Part shown: positions 26,516 to 35,941 of the stretch, piece by piece
Layout of the letters: the number at the start of each line of letters is the position of its first letter
How positions within the stretch are numbered: position 1 is the first letter of the stretch
Assembly: GCA_031285295.1 (NCBI GenBank)
Contig: JAITWK010000008.1
Coordinates: forward strand, 118,796 to 182,795
DNA from: Deltaproteobacteria bacterium
GTDB lineage: Bacteria; Desulfobacterota; Desulfovibrionia; Desulfovibrionales; Desulfovibrionaceae
Direction of reading: 5' to 3'
DNA: 64,000 nucleotides
Notes under the pieces: model-generated
The model's input: only the letters and a program-made list of their open reading frames with translations
What the model was told of the DNA's origin: nothing
The model's database searches: none
Program-made: the position numbers and the translations under genes

Positions 26516-28216
26516 TTATTCCCAGCCGCCGCCCAGAGCCTTGTAAAGGTTGAGTGTATTAATCTCGCGGCTGAGTATGGTGTTGATGAAAGCCTGCTGC
26601 GCGGAGAAGTAGGAACGCTGCGCGTCCAGCACGTTCAGGAAGCTGTCCACCCCCACGTCATAGCGAATGTTGGAAAGCTCGTAGGATTGCCCTGCGACAT
26701 CCATAAGCGAGGCCGCTGCGGCCACCTGCTCGGCGGCGGTAGAGCGGAAGGCCAGCGCGTCGGCCACTTCGCGGAAGCCGTTCTGGATGGCCTTTTCGTA
26801 ATTGGTTACGGCAATGGCCTTTTCCGCTTCGGAAACCCGCAAATTGGCAAACAGACGCCCCCCCTCGAAAATTGGCAGGGAAACGGAAGGCGCGAACATC
26901 CAGGTTCGAGCCGGATTGTCAAACAGGTTGTCCATCTCCGTGCTCAGGTAGCCCAGGTTGCCGGTTAAACTGATGCGCGGAAAAAAGCTGGCCCGCGCCG
27001 CGCCAATATTGGCGTTGGCGCTCCTAAGCTGATGTTCGGCGGCCAGAATGTCCGGGCGGCGCTCCAGCAGATAGGAGGGCAATCCTTCCGGTACATCTTT
27101 AAGGCGTTCAACCTCGGCCAGGCGGGCCGGGATGACCAGATCGCCGGGCAGGGGGCCGCCAATGAGCAAAGCCAGGGCGTTTTCGTAACGCAGCATGGTG
27201 GTGCGGTACTGGACGGCAGCCACGCGGGCTTCTTCCAGAGTGACCTTGGCCTGGTTCAGCACCAGTTGTGAGGCCAAACCCTGATTGAACATCTCTACCG
27301 TCATGTCATAGGATTTTTTACGGCTCTGGTAGGTTTCGTCGGTCAGGGCGTAAAGCTCTTTATAGGAAACCAGGGTGAGATAGGCCGAGGCGGTTTCCGC
27401 CACCAGGCTGATCTGGGCGCTGTGCGCGTTTTGCGTGATCGCAAAATAGTTTTCCAGGGCCGAGTCTTTCAGGCTGCGAACGCGCCCGAACAAATCCAGC
27501 TCAAAGGAGGTGAAGCCCACCGTGGCCGAGGACTGGCGCGATATGGCGGCTTCGTTCACTATGGTCATGTCGGCGGGCATAAGCTGGTTGCTGTTGCTGC
27601 CGGTTGCCCGGATGGAAGGGAGCAGATCCGCCCGCTGAATCTGGTACATGGCTCTGGCTTTTTCAACATTGAGCAGGGCGGCGCGAAGGTCGCGGTTGTT
27701 TTCCAGCGCGAGGGCGATTACCCGCTGCAAGCCGGGATCGGTAAAAAATTCACGCCAGGTCAGGTTGCCGGATGCCGGAACTTCGTCAAACTCCACTTCC
27801 AGGCTGCCGGAAGTTTTGGTCAACTCAGTCAGGCTGCCGGAAGTTTTGGTCAACTCAGTGTCCTGACGGGCCGTAGTGGGCTCGGTTCCGGTCAATTCGC
27901 TGGTGGACTGCTCCGGCCTGCTCTGGCTGGCTGCGCTTGCTTCCGGTGCAGACCGGGTGGCTTCCACAGGCTGTCCGTCAGGTTGTTCTTCTGTCTGTTC
28001 ACTTGGCTGGACGTAAAGATGGGCGGTCTGGTTGGCTGGCTGGGCTTTTTCAGCTTCAGCGGCGGGATCAGCGCCCACGCCCTGATATTCCGGGTAAGCC
28101 GGAAATCCCATCGGAACCGGGGCTTCCGGGCGTTCGTAGTCGGGGGCCATGGTGCAGGATGCGGTCAGAAGGGCCAGCCCAAGGGTCAGGATTTTATATA
28201 GCTTTGAAAAATACAT
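26516..28216 (-). CDS. RND efflux outer-membrane lipoprotein (NodT/OprM family)
   Basis: This TolC-like trimeric exit duct is the outer part of a tripartite pump. The lipobox LLTASC gives the lipidated Cys21, followed by APDYERP. The OEP domain begins near residue 155 (LTWREFFTDPGLQRVIALAL) and has the conserved ERRPDILAAEHQLRSANANIGAARA and FEGGRLFANL. Between the two lies a Glu/Ser/Thr-rich linker of over 100 residues with a tandem duplication, which makes the protein (566 aa) longer than the usual 460-490. It starts 1 bp after the inner-membrane pump gene. Confidence 0.93.
   Translation of the reverse strand: MYFSKLYKILTLGLALLTASCTMAPDYERPEAPVPMGFPAYPEYQGVGADPAAEAEKAQPANQTAHLYVQPSEQTEEQPDGQPVEATRSAPEASAASQSRPEQSTSELTGTEPTTARQDTELTKTSGSLTELTKTSGSLEVEFDEVPASGNLTWREFFTDPGLQRVIALALENNRDLRAALLNVEKARAMYQIQRADLLPSIRATGSNSNQLMPADMTIVNEAAISRQSSATVGFTSFELDLFGRVRSLKDSALENYFAITQNAHSAQISLVAETASAYLTLVSYKELYALTDETYQSRKKSYDMTVEMFNQGLASQLVLNQAKVTLEEARVAAVQYRTTMLRYENALALLIGGPLPGDLVIPARLAEVERLKDVPEGLPSYLLERRPDILAAEHQLRSANANIGAARASFFPRISLTGNLGYLSTEMDNLFDNPARTWMFAPSVSLPIFEGGRLFANLRVSEAEKAIAVTNYEKAIQNGFREVADALAFRSTAAEQVAAAASLMDVAGQSYELSNIRYDVGVDSFLNVLDAQRSYFSAQQAFINTILSREINTLNLYKALGGGWE
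27800..27859 (-). repeat. Exact 30-bp tandem duplication in the outer-membrane factor gene
   Basis: Two identical units, 27800-27829 and 27830-27859, each beginning CAGGCTGCCGGAAGTTTTGG on the plus strand. They encode two TELTKTSGSL decapeptides in the linker between lipid anchor and OEP domain. Confidence 0.95.
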
Positions 28217-28217
28217 T

Positions 28218-31200
28218 TTATTTGCCCTGGATCTTTACTTTGAACAGGCGCGAAACCAGCACAAAGAAGATCGGGATGAAGTAAATGCCAAGCAGCGTGG
28301 CCGAAAGCATGCCGCTGAGCACGCCGGTACCGATCGCGTTTTGCGCGCCGGAACCTGCGCCGGTGCTTATGGCCAGCGGCAGCACGCCCAGCATGAAGGC
28401 CATAGAGGTCATGATGATCGGGCGGATACGCAGGCGGCAGGCTTCTACCGTGGCTTCGACCAGATCCTTGCCCTGTTCCTCCAGATCTTTGGCGAACTCG
28501 ACAATCAGAATGGCGTTTTTGGCCGAGAGGCCGATAATCGTCAAAAGACCGACCTGGAAGTAAACGTCGTTGGTCAGGCCGCGTAGGTAAGCGCCTGCCA
28601 CGGCCCCGATCACGCCCAGAGGAATAACCAGCATGACCGAGAAGGGGATGGACCAGCTTTCGTAGAGGGCAGCCAGACAGAGGAAAACCACGATCATTGA
28701 GATCGCGTAAAGCATGGGAGCCTGATCGCCGGACATTTTTTCCTGAAAGGACAGGCCGCGCCAGGCGGTGCCGATTTCCGGCGGCAGCACTTCATGCGCC
28801 AAATCCTCAATAATCTGCATGGCTTCGCCGGAACTGCGCCCGGTCACGGCCTGACCCATGAATTCCATGGACGAGACGCCGTTGAAGCGCTCAAGCTGGG
28901 GTGAGGCCTTGATCCACTCGCCGTAAGTGACGCTGGAAAGCGGCACCATGTTGCCCTGGTTGTTGCGGATGTGAATGCGCGAAAAATCATCAGGCTGCAT
29001 GCGGAAGGGCGCGTCAACCTGAATATACACTTTCTTGGCGCGGCCCTTGTCAATGAAGTTGTTGATGTAGCGGCCGCCCCAGAGCGCGGAAATGGTAGTG
29101 TTGATCGTGCTGATGTCCAGCCCCAGGGCCGTGGCTTTTTCCATGTCAACGGCCAGGCGGTACTGCGTGTTGTCGGGCATGCCGTTCTGGCGCACGTTGG
29201 CTATTTTGGAGGCGATTTCCGGGCGCTGGGTGGCGGCCAACAATTTATCTCTGGCTTCGCTGAGCGCGTCATGCCCCATACCGGCGTTATCCATGATTTC
29301 CATGTCGAAACCGGAGGAAATGCCCAATTCCACAATAGCTGGCGGGATCAGTGTAAAGACCATGCCATCGCCGGTGAAAATCAAGGCCCGCATGGCCCGA
29401 TCAGCCACTGCTGCGGCGCGTTGCTCCTTGCGGGGCCGCTCTTCCCAGTCCTTCAGGCGCACAAAGCCCACGCCAACGTTCTGGCCCATGCCGCCGAAGC
29501 TGAAGCCGGAAACGCTCATTACGGAAAGCACGGTATCTTTTTCGTTTTGCGCAAAATAAGTTTCAATAACTTCCAGTACTTCCGCAGTACGCTCAAAACT
29601 GGCCCCTTCCGGCAACTGCACCTGGAAGAGCAGGATGCCCTGGTCTTCCTCAGGCAGAAAGGAGGTGGGCAGACGCAGCAGCAAGAAAGCCAGAATAGCC
29701 ACCAATGCGGCATAACCGGCCAGCATGAGCGAGGGACGCCTGAGCATGGAGGCGACACTATTGGTGTAGTGATTTACAAATTTGTTGAAGATACGGTTGA
29801 ACCAGCCGAAAAAACCGGAATCCTTTTTCGCGTGCGCACCAGGGCCGCGCGGGTCTTTCATCATGGTGGCGCAAAGCGCGGGCGTGAGCACCAAAGCGAT
29901 AAGCACCGAAAGCGCCATGGCCGAAACAATGGTGATGGAGAACTGACGATAAATAACGCCAGTGGAGCCGCCAAAGAAGGCCATGGGTATGAACACGGCT
30001 GAAAGCACCAGCCCGATGCCCACCAGGGCGGCGGTAATCTGGGTCATGGATTTGCGGGCCGCGTCGCGCGGCGCGAGGCGATCCTCGTCCATTACGCGCT
30101 CAACGTTTTCCACCACCACGATGGCATCGTCCACCAGCAGGCCGATAGCCAGCACCATGCCGAACATGGTCAGGGTGTTGATCGAGAATCCGGCAATGCC
30201 CATGATCGCAAAGGTGCCGAGCAGCACCACCGGGATGGCGATGGTGGGAATAATTGTGGCCCTGAGGTTTTGCATGAACAGGAACATCAAGAAAAAGACC
30301 AAAATGACCGCTTCAATGAGCGTTTTAACCACTTCCTGCAACGAAACGCTTACAAAGGGCGTGGTGTCGTAGGCAAAAACATAAGTCATCCCGGCCGGGA
30401 AAAACGCGGAAAGCTCTTCCACCTTGGCTTTTACCTGTTCGGCCACGTCCAGGGCGTTGGCACCCGAAGCCAGCTTGATGCCGATGCCGGAAGCCGGTTT
30501 GCCGTTATAGCGGGAGTGCACGTAGTAACTTTCGCCGGTAAGCTCCACCCTGGCGATGTCCTTGACTCGTACGGTAGAACCGTCCTGGTTGGTGCGCAGG
30601 ATGATGTTTTCAAACTGCTCCGGGGTTTGCAGCTTGCTTTGAGCTACAACCGTGAAGTTGATGCGCTGGCCGTCCAGGGACGGGCCGCCGCCAATCTGAC
30701 CGGCGGGCGAGTCAATGTTCTGGGCCTGCACCGCCGTCATGATATCGGTGACGTTCAGCTTGTATTTACGCAACAAGTCCGGGTCCAGCCAGAAGCGCAT
30801 GGCGTACTGCGATCCGAACAGCTGGGTATCGCCCACGCCGGGCACGCGGCTCAGCGGGTCGAGAATGTAGCTGTTCATGTAGTCGCCCAGATCCTGCTCC
30901 ACCATGCTGCCGTCTTCTGAAATGAAAGCGATGACCAGAAAAAAGCTGGAAGAGGATTTGTTGACGGTAACGCCGTTGCGCTGCACTTCTTCCGGCAGCA
31001 TGGAGGTAGCCAGTTGCAGCTTGTTCTGCACCTGCACCTGGGCGATATCCTGGTCGGCTTCCTGACTGAAGGAAACCACGATGTTGGCGCGACCGGAGCT
31101 GTTGCTGGTCGAATACATGTAGTTGAAGTGGTCCAGCCCCTTCAGTTGCTGTTCAATAATCTGGGTTACCGAGTTTTCGACCGTGGTGGCCGAAGCGCCG

Positions 31201-31349
31201 GGGAATGAGGCGGTAATGGAAACTTCCGGCGGCGCGATATCCGGGTATTGTGCCACCGGGGAACTCGGGATTACCAAAGCCCCGCCCAGCATGAGCAGAA
31301 TGGCGATAACCCAGGCGAAAATGGGCCGGTCTATGAAAAAATGCGACAT
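28218..31349 (-). CDS. RND multidrug efflux pump, AcrB/MexB type
   Basis: This proton-driven inner-membrane exporter (HAE1 family, 1043 aa, full length) opens with MSHFFIDRPIFAWVIAILLML. It has IGLLVDDAIVVVENVERVM with the two proton-relay Asp in the fourth membrane segment, and FIGGSTG-like FFGGSTGVIYRQFS. Near the end are GLSAKNAILIVEFAKDL and GVLPLAISTGAGSGAQNAIG. It is the middle gene of a three-gene minus-strand operon with membrane-fusion protein and outer-membrane duct. Confidence 0.97.
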   Translation of the reverse strand: MSHFFIDRPIFAWVIAILLMLGGALVIPSSPVAQYPDIAPPEVSITASFPGASATTVENSVTQIIEQQLKGLDHFNYMYSTSNSSGRANIVVSFSQEADQDIAQVQVQNKLQLATSMLPEEVQRNGVTVNKSSSSFFLVIAFISEDGSMVEQDLGDYMNSYILDPLSRVPGVGDTQLFGSQYAMRFWLDPDLLRKYKLNVTDIMTAVQAQNIDSPAGQIGGGPSLDGQRINFTVVAQSKLQTPEQFENIILRTNQDGSTVRVKDIARVELTGESYYVHSRYNGKPASGIGIKLASGANALDVAEQVKAKVEELSAFFPAGMTYVFAYDTTPFVSVSLQEVVKTLIEAVILVFFLMFLFMQNLRATIIPTIAIPVVLLGTFAIMGIAGFSINTLTMFGMVLAIGLLVDDAIVVVENVERVMDEDRLAPRDAARKSMTQITAALVGIGLVLSAVFIPMAFFGGSTGVIYRQFSITIVSAMALSVLIALVLTPALCATMMKDPRGPGAHAKKDSGFFGWFNRIFNKFVNHYTNSVASMLRRPSLMLAGYAALVAILAFLLLRLPTSFLPEEDQGILLFQVQLPEGASFERTAEVLEVIETYFAQNEKDTVLSVMSVSGFSFGGMGQNVGVGFVRLKDWEERPRKEQRAAAVADRAMRALIFTGDGMVFTLIPPAIVELGISSGFDMEIMDNAGMGHDALSEARDKLLAATQRPEIASKIANVRQNGMPDNTQYRLAVDMEKATALGLDISTINTTISALWGGRYINNFIDKGRAKKVYIQVDAPFRMQPDDFSRIHIRNNQGNMVPLSSVTYGEWIKASPQLERFNGVSSMEFMGQAVTGRSSGEAMQIIEDLAHEVLPPEIGTAWRGLSFQEKMSGDQAPMLYAISMIVVFLCLAALYESWSIPFSVMLVIPLGVIGAVAGAYLRGLTNDVYFQVGLLTIIGLSAKNAILIVEFAKDLEEQGKDLVEATVEACRLRIRPIIMTSMAFMLGVLPLAISTGAGSGAQNAIGTGVLSGMLSATLLGIYFIPIFFVLVSRLFKVKIQGK

Positions 31350-31365
31350 TGTCGTTTACCTTGAA

Positions 31366-32655
31366 CTATTGCGCGTTACGCGACGCGGGCGGGACATAAG
31401 TCACCGGAGTGACGCTGGAGCCGCCGCGCAGCCGGAGGCTTCCTTCCATAATAATTTTTTCACCGGTCAGCAGGCCCAGCACCGGTTTTGCTTCCTTGCG
31501 CCTGATCACGGCATCTTCCTTGCTGATTGCCTGGCCTTTTTCATCGTACAGGCCGGGGGTGACCACCCAGGAATTTTCATACACGCCATAGGAAGTGTCG
31601 AAGACCCGCATTTCCACGCTGTTGCTTTCGTTTACCACCAGCGCGTAGGGTTGGCCCTTCTGGTTGCGCTGTACCGCCTGTTGCGGCACCAGAAGCGCCC
31701 CCTTGATCGTGCCCTGGTTTACTATGCCGCGCACGAACATGCCGGGCAGAATCAGGCGGTCGTCGTTTTTGATTTCGGCACGCAGGGTAATGGCCCCGGT
31801 GCTTTGATCGATAGTGACGTCATAAAGCTTGAGCGCGGCTTCGGAGTCATACTCCTTGCCGTCTTCCAGAATGAGCCTGACCGGGATATGTCCCATATCG
31901 CCCTGCTCGACCACACCTGCCTTGATATTGCGCTGGAGTTTGAGATAATCGGTACTGGACTGCACCACATCGATATAAATCGGGTTCATCTGCTGCACAT
32001 AGGCTAGCGGCGAGCCCTGACCGGCGGTGACCAAAGCCCCCTCGGTCACCGAGGAGATGCCGATACGTCCGGCCACCGGCGAAAATACCCTGGTGTAATC
32101 CAGGCTGATTTTGGCGGTTTTAACCGCAGCGCGGGCCGAGGCCAGTTCGGCTTCGGCCTGGCGGTAATTGGCCATTGCCGTGTCGTATTCCTGGCGGCTC
32201 ACCGCGTTGGATTCAACGATTTTGGAATAACGGTCGGCCAGTAGTTTCGCGTTGGTCAGGGCGGCTTCGGCCTTCTTCTGGGTGGCTCTTGCCGTTTCGT
32301 AGTTGGCCTCGTAAAGGCCCGGATCTATCTGATAGAGCTGCTGGCCTTTTTTTACTTCCGAGCCTTCCTCGAACATGCGCCGCAAAATGATGCCGCTTAC
32401 CTGCGGCCGTACTTCCGACACATTATAAGCCGTGGCCCGGCCCGGCAGTTCCACTAGCAGCGGCACATCCGCAGGTTCCAGAGCCATTACGCCGACTTGC
32501 GGCGGCGGGGGAGCCTGACGGCCTGCCTGGTCGTCACCGGAGCAGCCGCCCAGAAACAAAGTGTAAGAAATCAGGCCCGCCGCCAGCATCAGGCCGATGC
32601 TGTTTTTTTTTGCCGATGACGGGCGGAAGCTTGGCTGTATATGTGTTGCTGACAT
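31366..32655 (-). CDS. RND efflux periplasmic adaptor (membrane fusion lipoprotein, AcrA/MexA type)
   Basis: This adaptor joins the pump to the outer-membrane duct. The lipobox LFLGGC gives Cys38. It then has the barrel-sandwich half GRATAYNVSEVRPQVSG, an alpha-helical hairpin (about 105-175), and SPVAGRIGISSVTEGALV. ATG 32655 is chosen because residues from there form a lipoprotein signal; the frame extends to 32733. It is the first gene of the operon. No regulator sits beside it; the TetR gene at 53.8 kb is far away. Confidence 0.94.
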   Translation of the reverse strand: MSATHIQPSFRPSSAKKNSIGLMLAAGLISYTLFLGGCSGDDQAGRQAPPPPQVGVMALEPADVPLLVELPGRATAYNVSEVRPQVSGIILRRMFEEGSEVKKGQQLYQIDPGLYEANYETARATQKKAEAALTNAKLLADRYSKIVESNAVSRQEYDTAMANYRQAEAELASARAAVKTAKISLDYTRVFSPVAGRIGISSVTEGALVTAGQGSPLAYVQQMNPIYIDVVQSSTDYLKLQRNIKAGVVEQGDMGHIPVRLILEDGKEYDSEAALKLYDVTIDQSTGAITLRAEIKNDDRLILPGMFVRGIVNQGTIKGALLVPQQAVQRNQKGQPYALVVNESNSVEMRVFDTSYGVYENSWVVTPGLYDEKGQAISKEDAVIRRKEAKPVLGLLTGEKIIMEGSLRLRGGSSVTPVTYVPPASRNAQ

Positions 32656-32903
32656 CTGAATACCCTGGCGAATAGTTAATGGAATAAAACGCAATGAAGC
32701 AGGATCGATGGGCTGCAAATAGCATTCTTTCAACTATATTGAAATGTCTTTTTTTGCCGCCCGGCAATTAGATTCAGAGTTAATCATACGGATTTTGCCG
32801 GGGCCTGAACAAATTTACAAGTTTCGTCTGATCGGCTATGTTAATAAATTACGCACGGCGATTTTGTGTGCGGTATTTTTTGCCATATTTGAAGGAGACG
32901 GGG

Positions 32904-35276
32904 ATGATCAGCATTAATACGCAAGGCGCTTACTATTTTGACGGTAAATTGTCCGCTAAAAACGAGCTTGCCGCTGGCGGCAGGCAAATTGAAGCGCCGT
33001 CTGCGGCCCGCCGCAGGAGCATGGCCTGGAAGATTCTGGCTGCTCACGATCGGGATGGCGGCTCGAACCAGTCCGCCCTGAATCCGTCCGGCCCGGAACA
33101 GGCCGGATCCGGCAAACTGAACATCCGCTTCGACGCCCTTACTTCGCACGACATTACTTATGTAGGCATCGTACAGACGGCCAGAGCCAGCGGCCTTAAG
33201 GAATTTCCGCTGCCTTATGTGCTGACCAATTGCCATAACAGCCTTTGCGCCGTTGGCGGCACCATCAACGAGGATGACCACGTTTTCGGCCTTTCGGCAG
33301 CCAGGAAGTACGGCGGCGATTATGTTCCGGCGCATCTGGCCGTCATTCACCAATATATGCGCGAAGTCATGGCCGGTTGCGGTAAAATGATTCTCGGCTC
33401 TGACAGCCACACCCGCTATGGCGCTCTTGGGGCGATCAGCATTGGCGAGGGCGGGCCGGAACTGGTCAAGCAATTGCTTGGCCGCTATTACGAGCTGGAC
33501 ACCCCGGAAGTAGCCGCCGTTTATCTTACCGGCAAGCCCCGGCCCGGAGTTGGCCCGCAGGACGTGGCCCTGGCCATTATCGGCGCGGTGTTCAAGGATG
33601 GCCTGGTCAAGAACAAGGTCATGGAATTTTTCGGGCCGGGCGTGGCCGGTCTTTCCGTCGAATACCGCATGGGTATTGACGTAATGACCACCGAGACCAC
33701 CTGCCTGAGTTCGATTTGGAGTACCGACGAGCGCACTCGCGCTTACCTGGCCCGGCACGGGCGCGAAGGCGACTATCAGGCGCTTGCGCCGGAAGAGGGT
33801 GCTTATTATGAAACCGTGATTCAGGTGGATTTGAGCCGCATCGAGCCGATGATCGCCTTGCCCTTCCATCCCAGCAATGTGCACAGCATTCGTGATTTTC
33901 TTGCTAACGCGGACGATTTGCTGGCCCTGGTGGAAAAAGAGGGCGCTGGCCTGGTCAGGAAGGGCGGAGCGACGGGATCGGTTCTGCGTGAAAAGTTCCG
34001 TAACGGCAAATTTTTTACGGATCAGGCGGTTATTGCCGGTTGCGCGGGCGGCGGTTTTGAAAATATCATGCTGGCCGCCCGGCTGCTGGCTGGCAAAGCC
34101 ATTGGCAACCCCGGCTACAATCTTTCGATTTATCCGGCCAGTCAGCCGATTTTTCTGGAACTGACGCGCAACGGCGCGGCAGCGGATTTACTGGCTGGCG
34201 GCGCGGTGCTGCGCAGCGCTTTTTGCGGCCCCTGCTTTGGCGCGGGCGATGTGCCGCAAAACAACGCCTTCTCCATCCGCCACACCACGCGCAACTTTCC
34301 CAACCGCGAGGGCTCGCAGCCGGGCGGCGGGCAGATGTCCTTTGTGGCTCTGATGGATGCGCGCTCCATCGCGGCCACGGCCCTGAACGGCGGCGTTCTT
34401 ACTGCCGCCGATACGCTGGAAGACTTCCCGGCGGAAGATCCGGCCCTGGAAAGCGGTTACCGCTTTGACGCCGAAGTTTATGCCCGGCGCGTCTATCATG
34501 GCTGGGGCAAGCCGCAATCGCAGGAAGATTTGGTATTCGGGCCGAATATCGCGGATTGGCCCGCCATGTCGCCCCTACCGGAACATCTGCTGCTCAAGGT
34601 TGCCTCGGCTATTTACGATCCGGTGACCACCACCGATGAGTTGATTCCTTCCGGCGAAACTTCGTCCTATCGCTCCAACCCCATGCGGCTGGCCGAATTT
34701 ACGCTTTCGCGCAAGGATCCTGGTTATGTGGAGCGGGCCAAGCTTACGCAAAAGCTTGAGCAGGAGCGTAGCGTCACGAAGGGCGAGTTGTCCGCAGAAT
34801 TACAGGAAGAACTTAAAATTGTAGGTCAGGCCTTTTCCGCCGCCGGGCAGACCAGCCAGATTTCACCTGCCGACCTGGCGGCTTCGCTTGGCATCGGCAG
34901 TGTGGTCTTTGCTCTGCGCCCCGGTGATGGCTCGGCCCGCGAACAGGCCGCTTCCTGCCAGAAAGTGCTGGGCGGCTGGGCCAATACCGCTTTGGAATAC
35001 GCCACCAAGCGTTACCGCAGCAACCTGATCAACTGGGGCATGCTGCCCTTGCTGTTCAAGGATTGGGAAAGTTTTAAACCGCAAATTGGCGATCGCATCC
35101 TGCTGCCCAACATTCGACAGGCGGTAAGTCACGGGTTGGCGGAGCTTCCGGCCTGTTTGATCCGCAACGGCCAGACGGAAAATATCCGCCTGCAACTCGC
35201 GCCCCTGAGCGCCGAGGAGCGCCGCATTCTGCTGGAAGGCTGTTTAATCAATTTTTACGCGGCGGAGAACAGGTAG
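32904..35276 (+). CDS. Aconitase-family hydratase (YbhJ-like)
   Basis: This is an Fe-S hydro-lyase family protein. The cluster Cys are IAGCAGGGFEN near residue 378 and FCGPCFGAGD near 441. SHDITYVGIVQTARASG, GSDSHTRYGALGAISIGEGG and the C-terminal swivel-like RYRSNLINWGMLPLL are visible. The pattern (AGCAGG instead of the canonical SCTNS, 790 aa) fits the poorly characterised YbhJ group rather than a TCA-cycle aconitase. ATG 32904 has GAAGGAGACGGGG upstream. A hydrophilic insert (about residues 50-75) is rich in Ser/Gly/Asn. Substrate unknown. Confidence 0.85.
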   Translation: MISINTQGAYYFDGKLSAKNELAAGGRQIEAPSAARRRSMAWKILAAHDRDGGSNQSALNPSGPEQAGSGKLNIRFDALTSHDITYVGIVQTARASGLKEFPLPYVLTNCHNSLCAVGGTINEDDHVFGLSAARKYGGDYVPAHLAVIHQYMREVMAGCGKMILGSDSHTRYGALGAISIGEGGPELVKQLLGRYYELDTPEVAAVYLTGKPRPGVGPQDVALAIIGAVFKDGLVKNKVMEFFGPGVAGLSVEYRMGIDVMTTETTCLSSIWSTDERTRAYLARHGREGDYQALAPEEGAYYETVIQVDLSRIEPMIALPFHPSNVHSIRDFLANADDLLALVEKEGAGLVRKGGATGSVLREKFRNGKFFTDQAVIAGCAGGGFENIMLAARLLAGKAIGNPGYNLSIYPASQPIFLELTRNGAAADLLAGGAVLRSAFCGPCFGAGDVPQNNAFSIRHTTRNFPNREGSQPGGGQMSFVALMDARSIAATALNGGVLTAADTLEDFPAEDPALESGYRFDAEVYARRVYHGWGKPQSQEDLVFGPNIADWPAMSPLPEHLLLKVASAIYDPVTTTDELIPSGETSSYRSNPMRLAEFTLSRKDPGYVERAKLTQKLEQERSVTKGELSAELQEELKIVGQAFSAAGQTSQISPADLAASLGIGSVVFALRPGDGSAREQAASCQKVLGGWANTALEYATKRYRSNLINWGMLPLLFKDWESFKPQIGDRILLPNIRQAVSHGLAELPACLIRNGQTENIRLQLAPLSAEERRILLEGCLINFYAAENR

Positions 35277-35299
35277 GGGGGATGGATTGTGGTATGGTA

Positions 35300-35626
35300 A
35301 TGAGCGCAACATCTTTGATCTACAAAGGGTATACTCCTTTGATGGCTCCTGAAAACGGCGGTTGGAACGGAAAAATTGCTGGCATCCAGACCATTGAGAC
35401 TTTTGAAGGTGATACCTACGAAGCTGCCATTGAAGATTTTAAGCGGGCCGTGGATTTTTATCTGAAAACAGAGCCATGCCCGGAAATGCCTTTTTCCGGG
35501 CGTATCGCTTTTGATATTGCGCCTGAAATTCATGCAGAGCTTTTTCGTAAATCTCAAGAGGCCGGAGCGGGCAACTTTGATGCCTGGCTAGTTCAAGAGC
35601 TTAAGGAGTCTGTACTACACGCCTGA
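35300..35626 (+). CDS. Orphan HicB-family antitoxin-like protein
   Basis: It has the HicB pattern: LIYKGYTPLMAPENGGWNGKIAGI, an RNase-H-like DTYEAAIEDFKRAVDFYL, then a C-terminal HicB/ribbon-helix-helix segment SGRIAFDIAPEIHAELFRKS ending in WLVQEL. ATG 35300 is used because HicB proteins begin close to KYKGY; ATG 35282 is an alternative directly after the hydratase gene. No HicA toxin gene is found on either side, so it may be a solitary regulator or the remains of a TA module. Confidence 0.8.
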   Translation: MSATSLIYKGYTPLMAPENGGWNGKIAGIQTIETFEGDTYEAAIEDFKRAVDFYLKTEPCPEMPFSGRIAFDIAPEIHAELFRKSQEAGAGNFDAWLVQELKESVLHA

Positions 35627-35941
35627 ACGAAAAGCGGATTTGTTGATGAAATATTGGCAACTGGTGAAGTGATATATCAACAGTAAATTGTCCCTTTCAA
35701 GGCCGTTCATTCGAGCGGCCTTTTTCCATCTGCCCAATTTCACTTTTTTTCATCCCGCCCAGTCTAAACAGCAGGTAGTTTCTTGACTTCGTTTTTATCT
35801 TAAATCAATATCAAAACTTGACGCCACAGACAGATTCGTCTCTGGCGGCCGGAATTGGTCGCCGCCAGTCCATGCGAATTTGTCACAACAAATCGCGCAA
35901 TTAGCGGATTTGCGATCACTTTTAAAGATCAGGGGAATTGT
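35627..35941. other. Intergenic stretch before ileS
   Basis: No gene is visible in these 315 bp. They hold the terminator at 35699-35725 and, nearer ileS, possible hairpins (CGCCACAGAC/GTCTCTGGCG around 35822-35846; ATTTGT/ACAAAT around 35879-35894). No T-box features were recognised. A frame upstream of the ileS ATG stays open to 35855 but is not conserved-looking. Confidence 0.5.
35699..35725 (+). terminator. Rho-independent terminator after the HicB gene
   Basis: AAGGCCG/CGGCCTT stem, 10-nt loop, then five T. Confidence 0.85.
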
